Positions 10,660-22,841 of a DNA stretch of 64,000 bases are shown here, piece by piece. The position numbers and the translations under genes were made by a program. The number at the start of each line of letters is the position of its first letter. Position 1 is the stretch's first letter. The notes beneath the pieces are model-generated. The model had not been told where the DNA came from. It did not search any database and saw only the letters and a program-made list of their open reading frames with translations. This stretch comes from Perilla frutescens (Eukaryota > Streptophyta > Magnoliopsida > Lamiales > Lamiaceae), in NCBI GenBank assembly GCA_026008535.1, contig BRKX01000012.1:23589848-23653847 (forward strand). The letters run 5' to 3'.

Positions 10660-11584
10660 TGTATTGTAAATCCAATCTATCTAATCTATGATTAATTAAG
10701 TAAAAGAACAAACAATTAACAACAATTTATAATTTAAATATGAATTTTGAAATTTTGTAATTACAAACGCAATTTTACATTTATTAATTATGTCAAACTT
10801 CATGTATTTTTTTCATAATTAACCCCATAATCTATCAACCAAAATAAACAATGCAGCATGTGCATCATGAAAATGGCAACAGTGATCACATATGGAGGGT
10901 TCAGTTAAATTCAAGATCATGATGCTCGGACCATCAAACTTTATATAAACTATTATTTCCATATTAAAAAATACTAGAATATCTCCCGTGATATACACAA
11001 ATGAGAGATATGTATAATTTTATTTGTTAGAAATTATAATTATGAAAAAATTAATAAAATTATCATAACAAAACAAAATTAATTTACAACTATTATGAAT
11101 TATAGAAATTTTTTACATTTGTTATTATGCTCGTTGAGATTAAGTTCAACAAAAAAAAATTATTTAAATTTAGTTTTGAAATTCAAAATAGACTCCATTT
11201 AGGAAGAAAATATATTAATTGCTACACCATGCAGTTTTATTTTTTTATTTCCAAAGCATACATGTGAAATTTTTGTTAATGTAACCCACAGTGAACAATA
11301 AAATATTATTTAGTTGATTGACACTACTAATAAAAAAATAGTTTTCAAAATTAGCAATGACTTTTGGTGAGAAAATTATTTTTAGCAATGATTCTGTTAT
11401 TAGGAGTTGAGTGGTATTTGATTAATTCAATTCCATTTTTAGATTTTTCTTCAGAGTGATATTTGATGAATACAAATTGACAAAGACTTGCGTTAAATTA
11501 TTTAACAGATCTCTTGCGTTAGATGAGTCAAATAGAATCCAAACTTGTCCAAAAAACTCATCCAAATCTACAAAAACAGTCAGC
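10660..11584. other. AT-rich intergenic stretch
   Basis: No gene. A motif ACTAGAATATCTCCCGTG at 10973-10990 resembles the Helitron 3'-terminus style seen better at 25219 (CTAG plus a GC-rich stem), but no element could be delimited. A 73-codon minus frame at 11422-11643 has no recognisable domain. Confidence 0.5.
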
Positions 11585-12255
11585 TCATGCGCCCGCCCAC
11601 ATGCGGCCACGCGCGTATCACTAGATATAAAGTAAAGTATCACTAATTATGTGTCGAAGTATCACTTAATATGAATTGAAGCATCATCAACTATGAATTA
11701 TTTTCACATGCTAAGAAAAAAAAAAATGCACTATTTTCTACATAAATCATAATGTGGATTTTTAAATTAATTAAAAAAAATTATAATGTGAGGTTTTAAT
11801 TTAGTTGAGTCATTTATCTTCTTTCTTTTTTGAATGTTTGTTGATTCTTCGGACATCATGTATCACTATATATAAAGTAAAGTATCACTTAATATGAATT
11901 GAAGTATCATCAACTATGAAGTGTTTTCACATGCTAAAAAAAATAAGTGAATTATTTTCTACATAAATCATAATGTGGACTTTTAAATTATTTCAAAAAA
12001 AATTATAATGTGAGATTTTAATTTAGTTGATTCATTTATCTTCTTTCTTTTTGGAATATTTGTTGATTCTCCAGACATCGCTTATCACTATGTATGAAGT
12101 AAAATATCACTAATTATTTGTTGAAATATCACTAAATATATATGAATTGAAGCATTATCAACTATGAAGTGTTTTCAGATGTTAAGAAAAAAATAAACGA
12201 ATTATATTCTACATAAATCATAATGTGGACTTTTAAATTAATTCAAAAAAATTAA
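11585..12255. repeat. GC-rich head plus ~230-bp tandem repeat (three copies)
   Basis: A GC-rich segment (GCGCCCGCCCACATGCGGCC) at about 11589 is followed by three copies starting at 11615, 11860 and 12082. Each begins with TATCACTAnnTATnAAGTAAA and contains ATGAATTGAAGCATCATCAA, CTACATAAATCATAATGTGG and TTGTTGATTCT. Spacings are 245 and 222 bp. The third copy is cut short near 12255. The GC-rich head resembles the opposite strand of 48455-48490, so the two loci may be copies of one unclassified family. Confidence 0.8.
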
Positions 12256-14023
12256 ATATATATTTATAAAAAATAAAAATGATAAAAAGTGAAAAATAAA
12301 ACTAATAAAAAAAGGAAAAGAGTACGAAGAGGGGAAGGGAACAACTAAAAAAAAATAAAAAATGAAAAAATGAAAGGAAGACCACCTCATGGGTCAAATA
12401 GAGATCCGTCTAACGTAAAAGATCCGTTAGGCGGTATCACAGGAGACCACCCGATACAAATTAAATATATCAAAGTTAACAAATGTCTTATTACATCAAT
12501 CTGCAGATTAAATTATTTCAATTTAAAGATCAGTAGATTATTAATTATCAAAATATTATGGCATTCTTAATGAAGACGAACAAACACATCGCTCTCAAAA
12601 CTCCCTCATTACATCTTGAATGACATCCTCAATAGCCATCTAATTTGGTTTAATACTAAATTCATATATATTATATGTGATTAATCCCTATATTATGGTT
12701 TGGACTTTGAAGAGTTGCCTCCTATTCAAACTACATTTATTTTAATTTAAACACCATCGATTAGTTTTGAGAATTATTAAAAATAAAATGAATAAAGTCT
12801 TGAAAATGAAGCTCCCTAAATTTGTCTCTAAATTATCAAGCAATGGCGTTTTCTTCCCCATTCTTCTTGTCGGATCGAAGAATTCTAATTCAAAGTCTAT
12901 AGTCCCATTGTTCACTAGCTGTATATATTGGGGCCCAAATAATTATATATACACATATAAATGTATAAGTGTGTGTGTGTGACATTGTAACTTGAACAAG
13001 AAATTAATTAGCTGTATTTTAGGACTTTGCATTCCGCAAATATATTATTCTATATGGCAAGTGTCGATGTAATGTTGCATGCGAAGCCATTTGCATGTGC
13101 ATAGAATTTCTTGTTACATTTTCTGTGATATATTTTTAAATTATGAGTTTTTTTATATATTTTTAATTTTTTTGTGATTTAATTTAATGTTATGATTATT
13201 TTTAGGATTCACCCGATCTAGGTAGGATTTACAATTATTTTTTAATATTTAATTTTCACAGTAGCATGTGATTCTTGCTTTTAATTAAGGAATTTATGCT
13301 ATGTAGTTATGTGAGAATGCTGGTTAATTCTATTTTAATGATTGTAGGGACATATTGTAGGCATGGGAGGAATCAGAAATTTTTTATCGAGAGAACCAAA
13401 TTGTTCTTCACTAATATTTCTATATATAATTTTTTTTTGGCTTGGGAAGGAGGCCCTCCCCCGGGCCGTTTCCATCCCTGATCTTAGGTGAATGTTGTGC
13501 AAATTCATCTTATAAAAAAATCATAAAATGTGTTAAGATTTGATTCCAAATAATTATAGGTTACAAATTGTATTGAATATGAGTTTTAATCTGCATTTTA
13601 ACCTGTATTACGAATTATAACCCGTAAAATGGTATCACGTAGACAATATTTTGTCTTATTTTATATGTGTGCGTGCGCGTGTATAACTTCATTTTATAAA
13701 AAACAGAGCATATATAGATCTTGTTTTTTTCAAAGATTCAAATGGGCAATTTCATAATTTCCACATATGTTATAGAACGTAGAAGATAAAAGAGTCCAAC
13801 CAATTGAGCGGCCTACAAACGAATAATGGAGTGGGATGGTTTCGTCGCCAAAATCATAAATTCGAATTTCATAAACGTTTAATAAGTTTAACATGCCGTA
13901 TAAGCCCTTATATATAATGCTGTCTGGTACTCATTTATAATTGAGAACATGATTTATTCGCAGTGCATAATTAAGAGGTCAAAATAGTCTTTTCAGTTCA
14001 ATGCACATTAATCCCTAATAAAA
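12256..14023. other. Intergenic AT-rich stretch
   Basis: No gene. A short inverted motif around AGATCCGTC and GATCCGTTAGGCGG (12399-12435) looks like a small fragment of a dispersed repeat. A GC-rich patch at 13440-13482 (GGCCCTCCCCCGGGCC) also looks transposon-derived. A TG run lies at 12971-12981. Short frames at 12370-12570, 12767-12982 and 13275-13481 have no domain. Confidence 0.5.
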
Positions 14024-14101
14024 TGAAAGCAATTTGGTCCAGTGCATACCTCGGTAGTGGCTGTGGGTTACCTTCGACAATAAAAAATTGAAAGCAATTT
14101 G
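14024..14101 (+). mobile_element. Short retroposed insertion, probably a 5'-truncated SINE
   Basis: A 13-bp direct repeat TGAAAGCAATTTG (14024-14036 and 14089-14101) flanks 52 bp that contain CTCGGTAGTGGCTGTGGGTT and end in an A-rich tail (AATAAAAAAT). Flanking direct repeats plus a 3' A-rich end are the hallmark of LINE-type target-primed insertion. No complete A and B boxes are present, hence truncated. Confidence 0.55.
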
Positions 14102-16250
14102 AAATTAAAATACATGTTTGGTTAATTTGGTGAATGTTGATTGATTTTTTAATATCCATCTAAAATATCGTTCCTTCTAGATTGAGAGAACTATATAAAT
14201 AAATAGATAAATAAATATTCCAAACCCTAGATACATTGCAATCATCCCACACACGTGCGCAGGCCCCACGTGCAAACTCATTGTCTGCTTGACCACTCAC
14301 TAGATAGCCAAATGTCTTCATCACTTTCCAACACCAATCTTTTCTCTAATTATTTCAACCAAACACAACCTTTCCCTCACTCTTCTTAACTAAAATATAA
14401 TAATTAATTTCAATTTGTTTTTGTACTAACATAATAAATTAATAAAAATAATAAACTTATCATGAGTTGGGCCAGATTCTCTACATTTGGCCATTTGTGC
14501 GTGCAACAATATTAATTACGGTATATTTTAAGGAAGAGAAAAATTAAAAAAAAAAAAGGAGAATAACAATATTTAAAGTGAATTTGAGAAAGATATATTT
14601 TAAATTAAAGAATAAATTTGAATTTATTGGGACTTTGTTTTGTTTTCTGTTTCCTGAAAGTTGAGCGGGTTGTCACGTTTGCCCCCCACTTATATTTGAT
14701 ACCTTGTAAATATGCATATGGACAAGTATGATTTTATGGCACCAAAAATGGTACAATGCATCTATTTATTTTTATTTATCTTTACCAAAATGTGCCATTA
14801 ATTGATTCTTCTTCCACTACTACTGTTAATTAGCTGATAACGTAATTTATTTAAAAAATTTGCAGCTTATGATTGCCATGAAAAGTTGTTTACATTTTAA
14901 TTAATTAGTTTTGTTCAAAGAAAATTAAAATCACAAATTTACGAAGACCGGCCGGGTGAATTAGTTCAGTATAAATTGAGTAAGATTAAAGACTGAATAT
15001 TCATTTGCAATAAAGTTCTAATCATTCATCAACTCTTCCTTGTTTTTATTCTTTTGTGGGAACAATCATTCATCAACGTTGAATATTACAGATAGTATGA
15101 AACTCACCACGTGAATTAAAAAAAAAAAAAAAAACTTAATTTATTTTCTATCATTTGGACTTTAAATATATTATATATGAAAGGATTTTTATTATTTATT
15201 TGGATAATATATAATATTTTGCACATATGTTTTATAATTACAAAGTAAAATATGATATGTTTCTTTTGGATGGTATATAGTAGGTGGAATGGATAAATTC
15301 ATGACCCGAAGATTATGAATTTTCTTTAACACCTACTAAATCGATTCCAATGTACAGAACTTTGTCTGGCTTATATTGCTACTTTCTTTTTTTTAATTCT
15401 TTTCGATAATTAATGTAATGGATAGATATATTTCATTTGAAAATGTATCATTTGAATTTACTCAGGTTTGATTAAAAAAAAATGAAAATGAGTTGAAATG
15501 GAAAGGAAGGGGTATATCTCGTAATTGAGACGTCTCCCTTTATTACTGTTTGGGCGTCTTGGTAATGACTCTTATTTCGTCATGTTGGTGGTGACGTGGA
15601 AGACGCCCAAGTGGGATTAAATTGTGGTAGCATACATAATTCATGCACTTTTGGGGCGTCTTAGCATCTCTATGTTTCGTCCATTTGCAAATTTGGATTT
15701 ACAAGGGGAACTCCAATTCTGGATGGAAACAATCAAACAACCAAGCGTAGCATATTTTCACTTTAATTCCGTATCAAATTTTACTTAAAATTGGTGCCGC
15801 ACTGAATCCTATCTCATTATCTTATTTCATTTTGAGGAAGAATTTTGTGTTACACTAAATTAGTATTGATAGATTTCATAATATTTAATGAACTAATTTA
15901 TTATTTAAATTTATTATTAAATAAATTATCTAATAAATTTAATTTAATTTTTAAATTATCTAAGCATTTTATTTAAATTATAAATCATTTTAGTGAATAA
16001 ATAAATAATTTTAATAAAAACACAATTAAATAAACAAAAAGCATAAAATGAAGTCCACGTCATTAATGACTGTGTGAAAACAAATTTAATAATTCCGAGC
16101 ATTAAGGCCAAAATGTACGTATATTCATGAGTGTTGCAGTTTGATAATATTTTTCATTAATTGTAAGAATTTAATGATCATATAAAGTATTTTTTTAGAA
16201 CCCATATAAAATACTTTTATTATTACAGGCTCATTACATATTATATATAT
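14102..16250. other. Intergenic AT-rich stretch
   Basis: No gene. It contains poly-A at 15118-15134 and a GACGTC-rich patch at 15530-15665 (annotated separately). Confidence 0.5.
15550..15610. repeat. Small inverted repeat (hairpin) with TTGGGCGTCTT arms
   Basis: TTGGGCGTCTT (15550-15560) and AAGACGCCCAA (15600-15610) are perfect inverted copies around a 39-base loop that contains a further ATGAC/GTCAT pairing. GGGCGTCTTAG recurs at 15654. No transcript evidence; it could be part of a small MITE. Confidence 0.55.
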
Positions 16251-16251
16251 A

Positions 16252-16282
16252 CTAGGATTCCATCCCGTGCGATGACTGACGA
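16252..16282 (-). other. Helitron-like 3' end
   Basis: On the minus strand a GC-rich stretch CATCGCACGGGATGGAAT is followed by CTAG and then T. Plant Helitrons end in a hairpin followed by CTRR and insert 5' to T. The hairpin here is decayed and no 5' end was found. Confidence 0.35.
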
Positions 16283-16596
16283 AATATATGTGTGTGTGTG
16301 TGTGTTTTCTAATAATACTTTGTACAAAAAAAATAGTTAAATTACTTTTAAAAAATTAATAAAAATGATTATAAAATGTATAAAAAATATTCAAGTTTCT
16401 CGCTATTATATTGGTAGACAACCCATATCCATAAATAAATTTATACTTTTCATTTATTGTGTCAAATAAAACAAAATAACATATTTGGTTCATCTGTGTA
16501 GATAATTTTTTTTTAATATTATATATAATATTTTTATTGATTTTTATATATTTATTTAGTTTTGGAATCTTATGAAATCCAAAATTAGAAAAAGTA

Positions 16597-17298
16597 TGTA
16601 AATAATAAAGATATTATTATATGATAAATATCAAGAGCCTTTGATAACAAGTAAATATCTTTGAAGAGATATATATCAATATTCAAGAGTCAATGAGATC
16701 GGCCCACGTCAGCTCTGGATCTCTCTCCCTACAACTATAAATAGGGGCTTCCGTATCAATTGAAAACACACCGGAAGTGAAAATTGAAGAGCTCAAGAAG
16801 TTAGAGAAAAATTCTCTATGAAGTTATCTCCAACATTCAAGTCGTTCTTCACCGGAGTCATCTCAAATCCAGCGTCCGATCCGAAATCAAGGTTCTTAAA
16901 CCCTCCGGAAGATGTTATAAAATCTCAATATTGAAGGTGTTCTAGCAAAATTCAAGTCGTTCTTCGTCAGAATCACCTCAAATCCAACATTCAATCTGTA
17001 ATCAAGGTCGTCGGCTTCTGGTTAACGTTATCAAGTCCAAATACCAAATCAAAGAAGATCCGGGATACAAATCTTTCCTAAAAACTTCAAAGAGCAAGTT
17101 CAAACAACAAGTCCGAGAAGATCAAATAGATAAATTTACTCTAAAGATTTCAAATATCATTTGAAAAACAAGTTTTGAAGAGAAGAATCAGAGGAAAAAT
17201 AGATATTAGATCTGTATGAATATATTTTGATCCATAAATCATCTAAATTGTACACATTTTGTGTTTTCACCAAATTAAATACAAAAATTTGTGTTACA
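16597..17298 (+). mobile_element. LTR-like fragment (possible solo LTR, no TSD found)
   Basis: The segment starts TGTAA and ends TTACA, with a good TATA box (16736) followed by a leader. Inside are two diverged direct repeats (16836-16893 and 16951-17008) sharing TTCAAGTCGTTCTTC and CTCAAATCC. This promoter-plus-leader layout is LTR-like, but the five flanking bases differ (AAGTA and ATCTG), so the ends are uncertain. Confidence 0.35.
16736..16743 (+). promoter_or_regulatory. TATA box within the LTR-like fragment
   Basis: TATAAATA followed by GGGG, in the context ACAACTATAAATAGGGGC. It is the strongest plus-strand TATA match nearby. Confidence 0.45.
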
Positions 17299-17445
17299 AT
17301 CTGAATTCCATTATAAGCATAATTGAAATCCTTTATAATTTTAGGTACAATGAGAACAATTAAGACGATAATGACAACACATTTAAGAAAATTATTATAA
17401 ATACATCTTCGTCATCCTTCCCACTGTGTGAAGTAGATATATAAG

Positions 17446-19389
17446 TGTTTAATGTTTGTTTGTGTTGTTTTATTATATGAATTTTGCATGTTTTGTAAGT
17501 TATTTTCTAGTATTTTAGTTTGTTATGTGTTGGTTTTATGTTTTTACGCTTCATTTGTTGCTCTTACGGTGGAATATGCCAAGTTGCGCAAACTTGAGCT
17601 TTTGTGTGCAAAAATAGGATTTTTACGGCGCTAAGGTGGCAATTTACAAAGCCTGAAATTTGGGCTCGGACTGATGTACCCGACTGGTGGCCGAGTCAAG
17701 GGAATGACCAAATTGATGGAGAAAAGTAAGTGTGAAATTGAATGAAAATTCACGATGGGAAGACGGAGCGGGAAGACCCGGCACCCGTGCGCCTTAGCAC
17801 AAGCCCGCACCTTGCGTGCGCGCCTCGGTGGCTGCCACACGGCGCGACCGCCCCCCTCCCCCCCCCCCCCCCCCCCGCAATTGCGCGGGGGTGCCCTCGG
17901 CAATTGCCTTGCACGGGTACGCACCCCTGCACCGGCAAGCAAGGGCATTTCGCCCCGCCGACGCGCGGGGTGCCTATTATCTCTCTTCCGATCAGTTTTC
18001 CTTCTTCTTTCAATGAAATTTGACTCATATTTTCCTCTTCAATTCACAGCTGGATTTATTTAATTGTAGGAGAAGACTTATTTTCCATCTAAGTAGTAGG
18101 AATATAGGGTGTAATTATCCCTAGTAATCTAACTTTTGGGTTTTTGGTCTCATTTCCCCCAACAAAATCTTGCTAAAAATCCCCCTCATTAAATGATCTC
18201 TTTCCATCAAACATCTCATCAACTTTTCTCTCACCTCTCACTTCTCATCTCTCTCACTCAATCGATCTCTCTCTTTCTCTCTCTCTTGATATCTCCCACT
18301 TAATTTTGGGGGATATTCATCCATTCTCATTCACCATTCTCTCACCACTTCATCTTCTTCATTCTTCATCACTCCATTTTCTCTCTACACACCATCACCA
18401 CCTTCACCATTTTCTACACCATTTTTACCGTCACTACTATCGTTCAAGAGAGGAGGAGAAGGGAAAGACAAGAGGCAAACAAGCTTAGGGTGAAGAAGAA
18501 GAGACGAGAAGAAGCCTCGACTCCGAGCCGTCCGCGGAAGCTAGGCTCGTTAGGAGGTTCTTCTTTTGGTATTTTCTTTCTTTAGCCTAGTTGATTTGTG
18601 GGGGTTGTCCCAAAAACTCTTGAAACATTGAATATTATAGAAGTTTATGTTATTTTCATTTGGTTATGAGATGATGAACTCTTATGATATTTGTGTTGTT
18701 TTGAGCATGATTATGGGATAATCTCTCCATTAGGGGGTAGAATATCGATTTGGTTTTGATCTATGCTTATGATTGGTTGGTTGTTGTTGTTGGAATTGTG
18801 ATTATCTATGTTGAGTAATTAATCACTACTTAGCATTGCTAGGTTTTAGATAAGACCGAAAGGAGATTCTAAATCCCGACCTAAGTTCCTTCAACATTAG
18901 GTGGATTGGATTCATAAGCTTAAAATATTGATCTTGCTCGTATGATATAGCCGATAGAGGTTTAATGAATAGAAGGTGACAGTAATTGAAGTTAAACCAC
19001 TTGAAGGGTCTATTGTATGTTTAAGATTAATAAAACCAACTTGAAACAAGCTAAGTGATAAACCAATGAGAGAATCTACTCCCTAATACTCTTATCATAA
19101 TCTTTTCCTCGATCTTGATCTCGTTGTTGTTTGAATTTATTAGTTAATTGCTTGTTTAAATTTCTTAGTTTAAATCGACTTCCAAATCCATGATTAGAGT
19201 GTTTAGATTTATATTTCATCATTCAAACATGTTGCATGGATAGCCAAAGCGGATAATTGCCCATACGAAGTCTTCCTTGAGAGATCGACTCGGGTTAGCT
19301 CATCGCGTCTACAATTGACCCCGTCCACTTGCTAGTTCTGTTAGAAGTAGTTTAGCGTGTCGAGTCAAGTCCGAAAATTAAGTGGAACA
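17446..19389 (+). mobile_element. Probable solo LTR (1944 bp), gypsy-like
   Basis: It starts TGTTT and ends GAACA, with near-matching flanks ATAAG (17441-17445) and ATAGG (19390-19394), 4 of 5 identical. No PBS, PPT or coding DNA flanks it, so it would be a solo LTR left by LTR-LTR recombination. It contains a GC-rich island (17755-17970) with a C run at about 17850-17876; overlapping frames there are compositional artefacts. The 3' half (GAGAGATCGACTCGGGTTAG, TCTACAATTGACCCCGTCCA) is like LTR 3' regions of large plant gypsy elements. Confidence 0.55.
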
Positions 19390-19519
19390 ATAGGACATCA
19401 TCGATATAGAGTTGTCACACCTTGAATAACTCCATATTTGATTAATGTTTCACCATCATCTCTTTTATTTGAGGAGAACACCTAAAACTCCAACTTTGAC
19501 AAATATCATTTTATGTATC

Positions 19520-21235
19520 TGATGAGTGTCTATTTTACACTCTTTTTGCATTTATTTATAAACGCAATAGCTTTTATATGTAAATATGTTGTAAATATTG
19601 TAAATATAGTTTTAATCCTTGTTTTTAATTAAAGTGGTCAATACAGGAATTTTTGGATTTAACATTGCAAATCTAAGTCAATTTGGAGATTTGACCGACT
19701 AAGGCCGCACGAGATGACGAAAGACGAAGAAAACAAAAGATTAAGCTCGGACGCGATCCCGGAACGCGAGTTCCTCGGGTCGCGCCCAACAACAAAGTGA
19801 AACTCGACCAAAAGGCCACGTGCAGAGCTTTCATGGACATGATTTCCTTCGGACGGAATGCGAGCCTCACACGCGAACTTCTCATGTCGCACCTCAAGCC
19901 TTTGCCGCATACAACTCGGTAACGCGACCTGCCATGGGTCGCGCCTCACTTCATTGGACAGCGAGGGTATGAAACGCGACCAAAGGTCCATTTTTGAGTC
20001 CCTTCAGAGATACAAACTTCTTTGATCCGAATTCAACCCTCAAGCGTGACCTACTGGGATCGCACCTCAGTGCATGATGGAACTCAATCTTGAAACGCAA
20101 CCCCCTGTGGTCATGTTCCGGGCAAACGGATCCCTCTTTTCGTTCCAAGTTGACTTTTGTCACTCTATTATTGGCCCCTTCATATACCCAATTTTGGGGG
20201 CTTTTGAGAGGACTCAACACTCCTATCTCTCATAACTTTTCACACACAACATAACACAATACAAGAAAACACACTAAAGAGAAGAAGAAAAAAAGAGGAG
20301 GAGCATTCATCCATCTTGAAGATTCAAGCCAAGGGATTGAAGTGGAGTTACTTTCATTGGGTTTTATCTTCTCTTTCTTTCTCTTATACTTGTGTATTTA
20401 GGATGAGTTTAGTTATTTTATTCTTTGTTCTTGCCTTGGATGTAAACATGGTTGGCTAGAGCCTTATGGCTCTAGGATGTGGGAAAATAATATGAATCTT
20501 ATTCTCATCTAGGGTTTAATCTATGATTGTGTTTTGTCAAGATTTCGATTCCTACTCATTCGTACATGATGTTGTTTGAGTGGCTTTCATTTAACATTAA
20601 ATGTTTGAATCACGTGATTTGGTAGATTTTGTGATCATAAAGCATATATGGATTGAATCTATGTAGTTGTCTTCTTGGTCAATGTGATTATGTGGAAGGA
20701 AATTAGACCATTTGTGCTTTTGGTATGTGTGATCTTGGAATGTATTAGGGATAATCATCCTTATCACATACGAATTTAAGAGATTTTCGAGAGATACTCT
20801 TATGAACTTCGTGGTCTTCCTATCTATGAACGAAGCATGATTGTGGAGATAATCCTAGTTGTGTTCAAGAGGAGCATTGTGTATCCATGTCCTAGAGTCT
20901 CGTCTTTAACTTGTTATTCAAACCATTTCTTTTAAGTCTTTAATATCTTACATTGGTGTAGAATTTAGATTCTTTGTTTAATTTAATTCCTGTTTTTGCG
21001 TTTGATCTTTTATTTATGTCTTTGGGATTATTGAAATTTACTCAAACTTTCACTTATTTGAAGTCTAGATAATTTGTTTATCTATAGTGGTGGTACTTAT
21101 TGTCATCTATTTACATATCTCATTCCTTGTGGATCGACATCGTTTCATCATATCTACAACATGTTTATACACTTGTAGGCATGACTCAAGCATAAAATAT
21201 AAAACAAAAGAAAGCAGTAGTAAATATGCGCATCA
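19520..21235 (+). mobile_element. Solo LTR (1716 bp) with perfect TSD GTATC
   Basis: It begins TGATGAGTGTC and ends GCGCATCA, giving inverted ends TGATG/CATCA. The five bases on each side are identical, GTATC (19515-19519 and 21236-21240). No internal domain is present, so this is a solo LTR. TGATG..CATCA ends and 1.7-kb length fit the Tat/Retand group of plant gypsy elements (family knowledge; the assignment is inference). Diverged repeats of the type ACGCGACC...GGGTCGCGCCTC occur at 19750-20110. Minus-strand frames at 19659-20220 are not genes. Confidence 0.9.
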
Positions 21236-21240
21236 GTATC

Positions 21241-21881
21241 CTTACACACGAGCATGAATGTATTAAATTATATTACTTGGTCTATATATAGTGTGAAATT
21301 AAATATTGATCATTTTTATGCATGAGGTGTAAAATATACATATAATATTGACCTAACTATTAAAGAACAACATTAAGGACTTTGAAATGTGTTAATAATT
21401 TATTGGATAAAAAAATGAAGTATAGAAATATTCAATTATGTGCTCTACATATTTAAAGCTCATCATAATATAAATCTACTAACTAATACAATTATACATT
21501 TTCGACACGATTTAACATAATTTTCCTATCGAACCATCAAACATCTTAAAATAGGCCCGAAGTTTCACATATAAACAAATGATCACCTCCAATCTCATCC
21601 CATTCTGTGCATTTAAAAGGGAACATATAATTAAGAATATGCTCCTCTAAATTAATACGCACCTAACCAAATATGCCCAATTCCATAAAAATTAATATAC
21701 ATAAATAAAACTTAGAAAAATAAACGTTTAATGTGTAAACAATAAATAAGCAAGATTATAATTAAATGTACAAATTAGCATTTAGTATTAATTTGAATTA
21801 TATAAAATATTAAAAACCTCCTCACAACTATACAAACAAAACCCAAATATTATAGTTATGTTGACCACGAAGATTATATAT
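21241..21881. other. Intergenic AT-rich stretch
   Basis: No gene or clear repeat seen. Confidence 0.5.
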
Positions 21882-21890
21882 TATAAACAA

Positions 21891-22797
21891 GGGATAAGGC
21901 CCAAATAGGCCCCCGAACTTATTTGGGGGGAACAATTAGGCCCTCGAACTTTTTTTGGTCTCGATTGAGCCCCTAAACTTTTAATTTGGGCTCAATCAAG
22001 CCCCTCTGTCACACACCTCACATACGGCCATTAGTGAGGGCACAAAACGATGTTGTTTTATACAAAATGACATCGTCTTGTATAAAACTAAAAAAAGCCG
22101 CACTAGAGGGGTTAACCAGCACCACCCGACCCGCGTGCCCACCCCAAAATGCTTTAACCCGCCCAAATATTCAATTTCTTTCACCCAAATCTTCAATTAT
22201 GATGCTAGATTAGAGCGAGAGGTTGCAGCTAAATTGTTCCCAAAAGAAGTGAGGAGAGACAGGAGCTGACAAACATGATGTAAGGGGGAGGCTCTCGACT
22301 GGAAATCTTTGTCCAAAAATGATCGGAGGGCTAGAAGTTTGGGGGTCGGCGGCATAATGGGGTGGGGGTAATGCAGTCGCTGCGGGAGGGGAAGAAAGGC
22401 TGGCAGATGGCAGTGAAAGGGGCTGGGAGGTCGCGGGAGGTGTGGGCAGAGGCTGGGGTCTGCCATTAACGACTTGGGATGAATTTTTTTGGAGTTTTGA
22501 GCCCGGAATAGTGATAGTTAGATATGAGGGTTGGGTGGTAATTGCAGAAGCATGAGAAGAGAGGGGAGGGGCTGCCGGAAGTGATGAGGCCAGTAGTGAC
22601 AGCCCAGAAGATGGCCAGCTCGATTCAGGTATTGCCATCGGCGGGAGAGATAAGAGAGGGATGGAGCTGTGGCTTTGGGAGTCGGGAGAGGCAGAATCCG
22701 ATGAATTGGATGTCACCGGAGGTTGGCCGCCTAGAGAGGAGTCTTCACCGTTACCGAGGAGGTGAGATGGTTGAGACCCGTCAACTATATTCGCGAC

Positions 22798-22841
<44 letters not shown>

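Noticed and set aside
17631..18063. Cluster of five overlapping frames in all phases
   Set aside because: Caused by a GC-rich, stop-poor island inside a probable LTR; none has a domain or preferred frame.
19659..20220. Minus-strand frames of 74-110 codons in the solo LTR
   Set aside because: They lie in a noncoding LTR with repeated GTCGCGCC words and have no domain.
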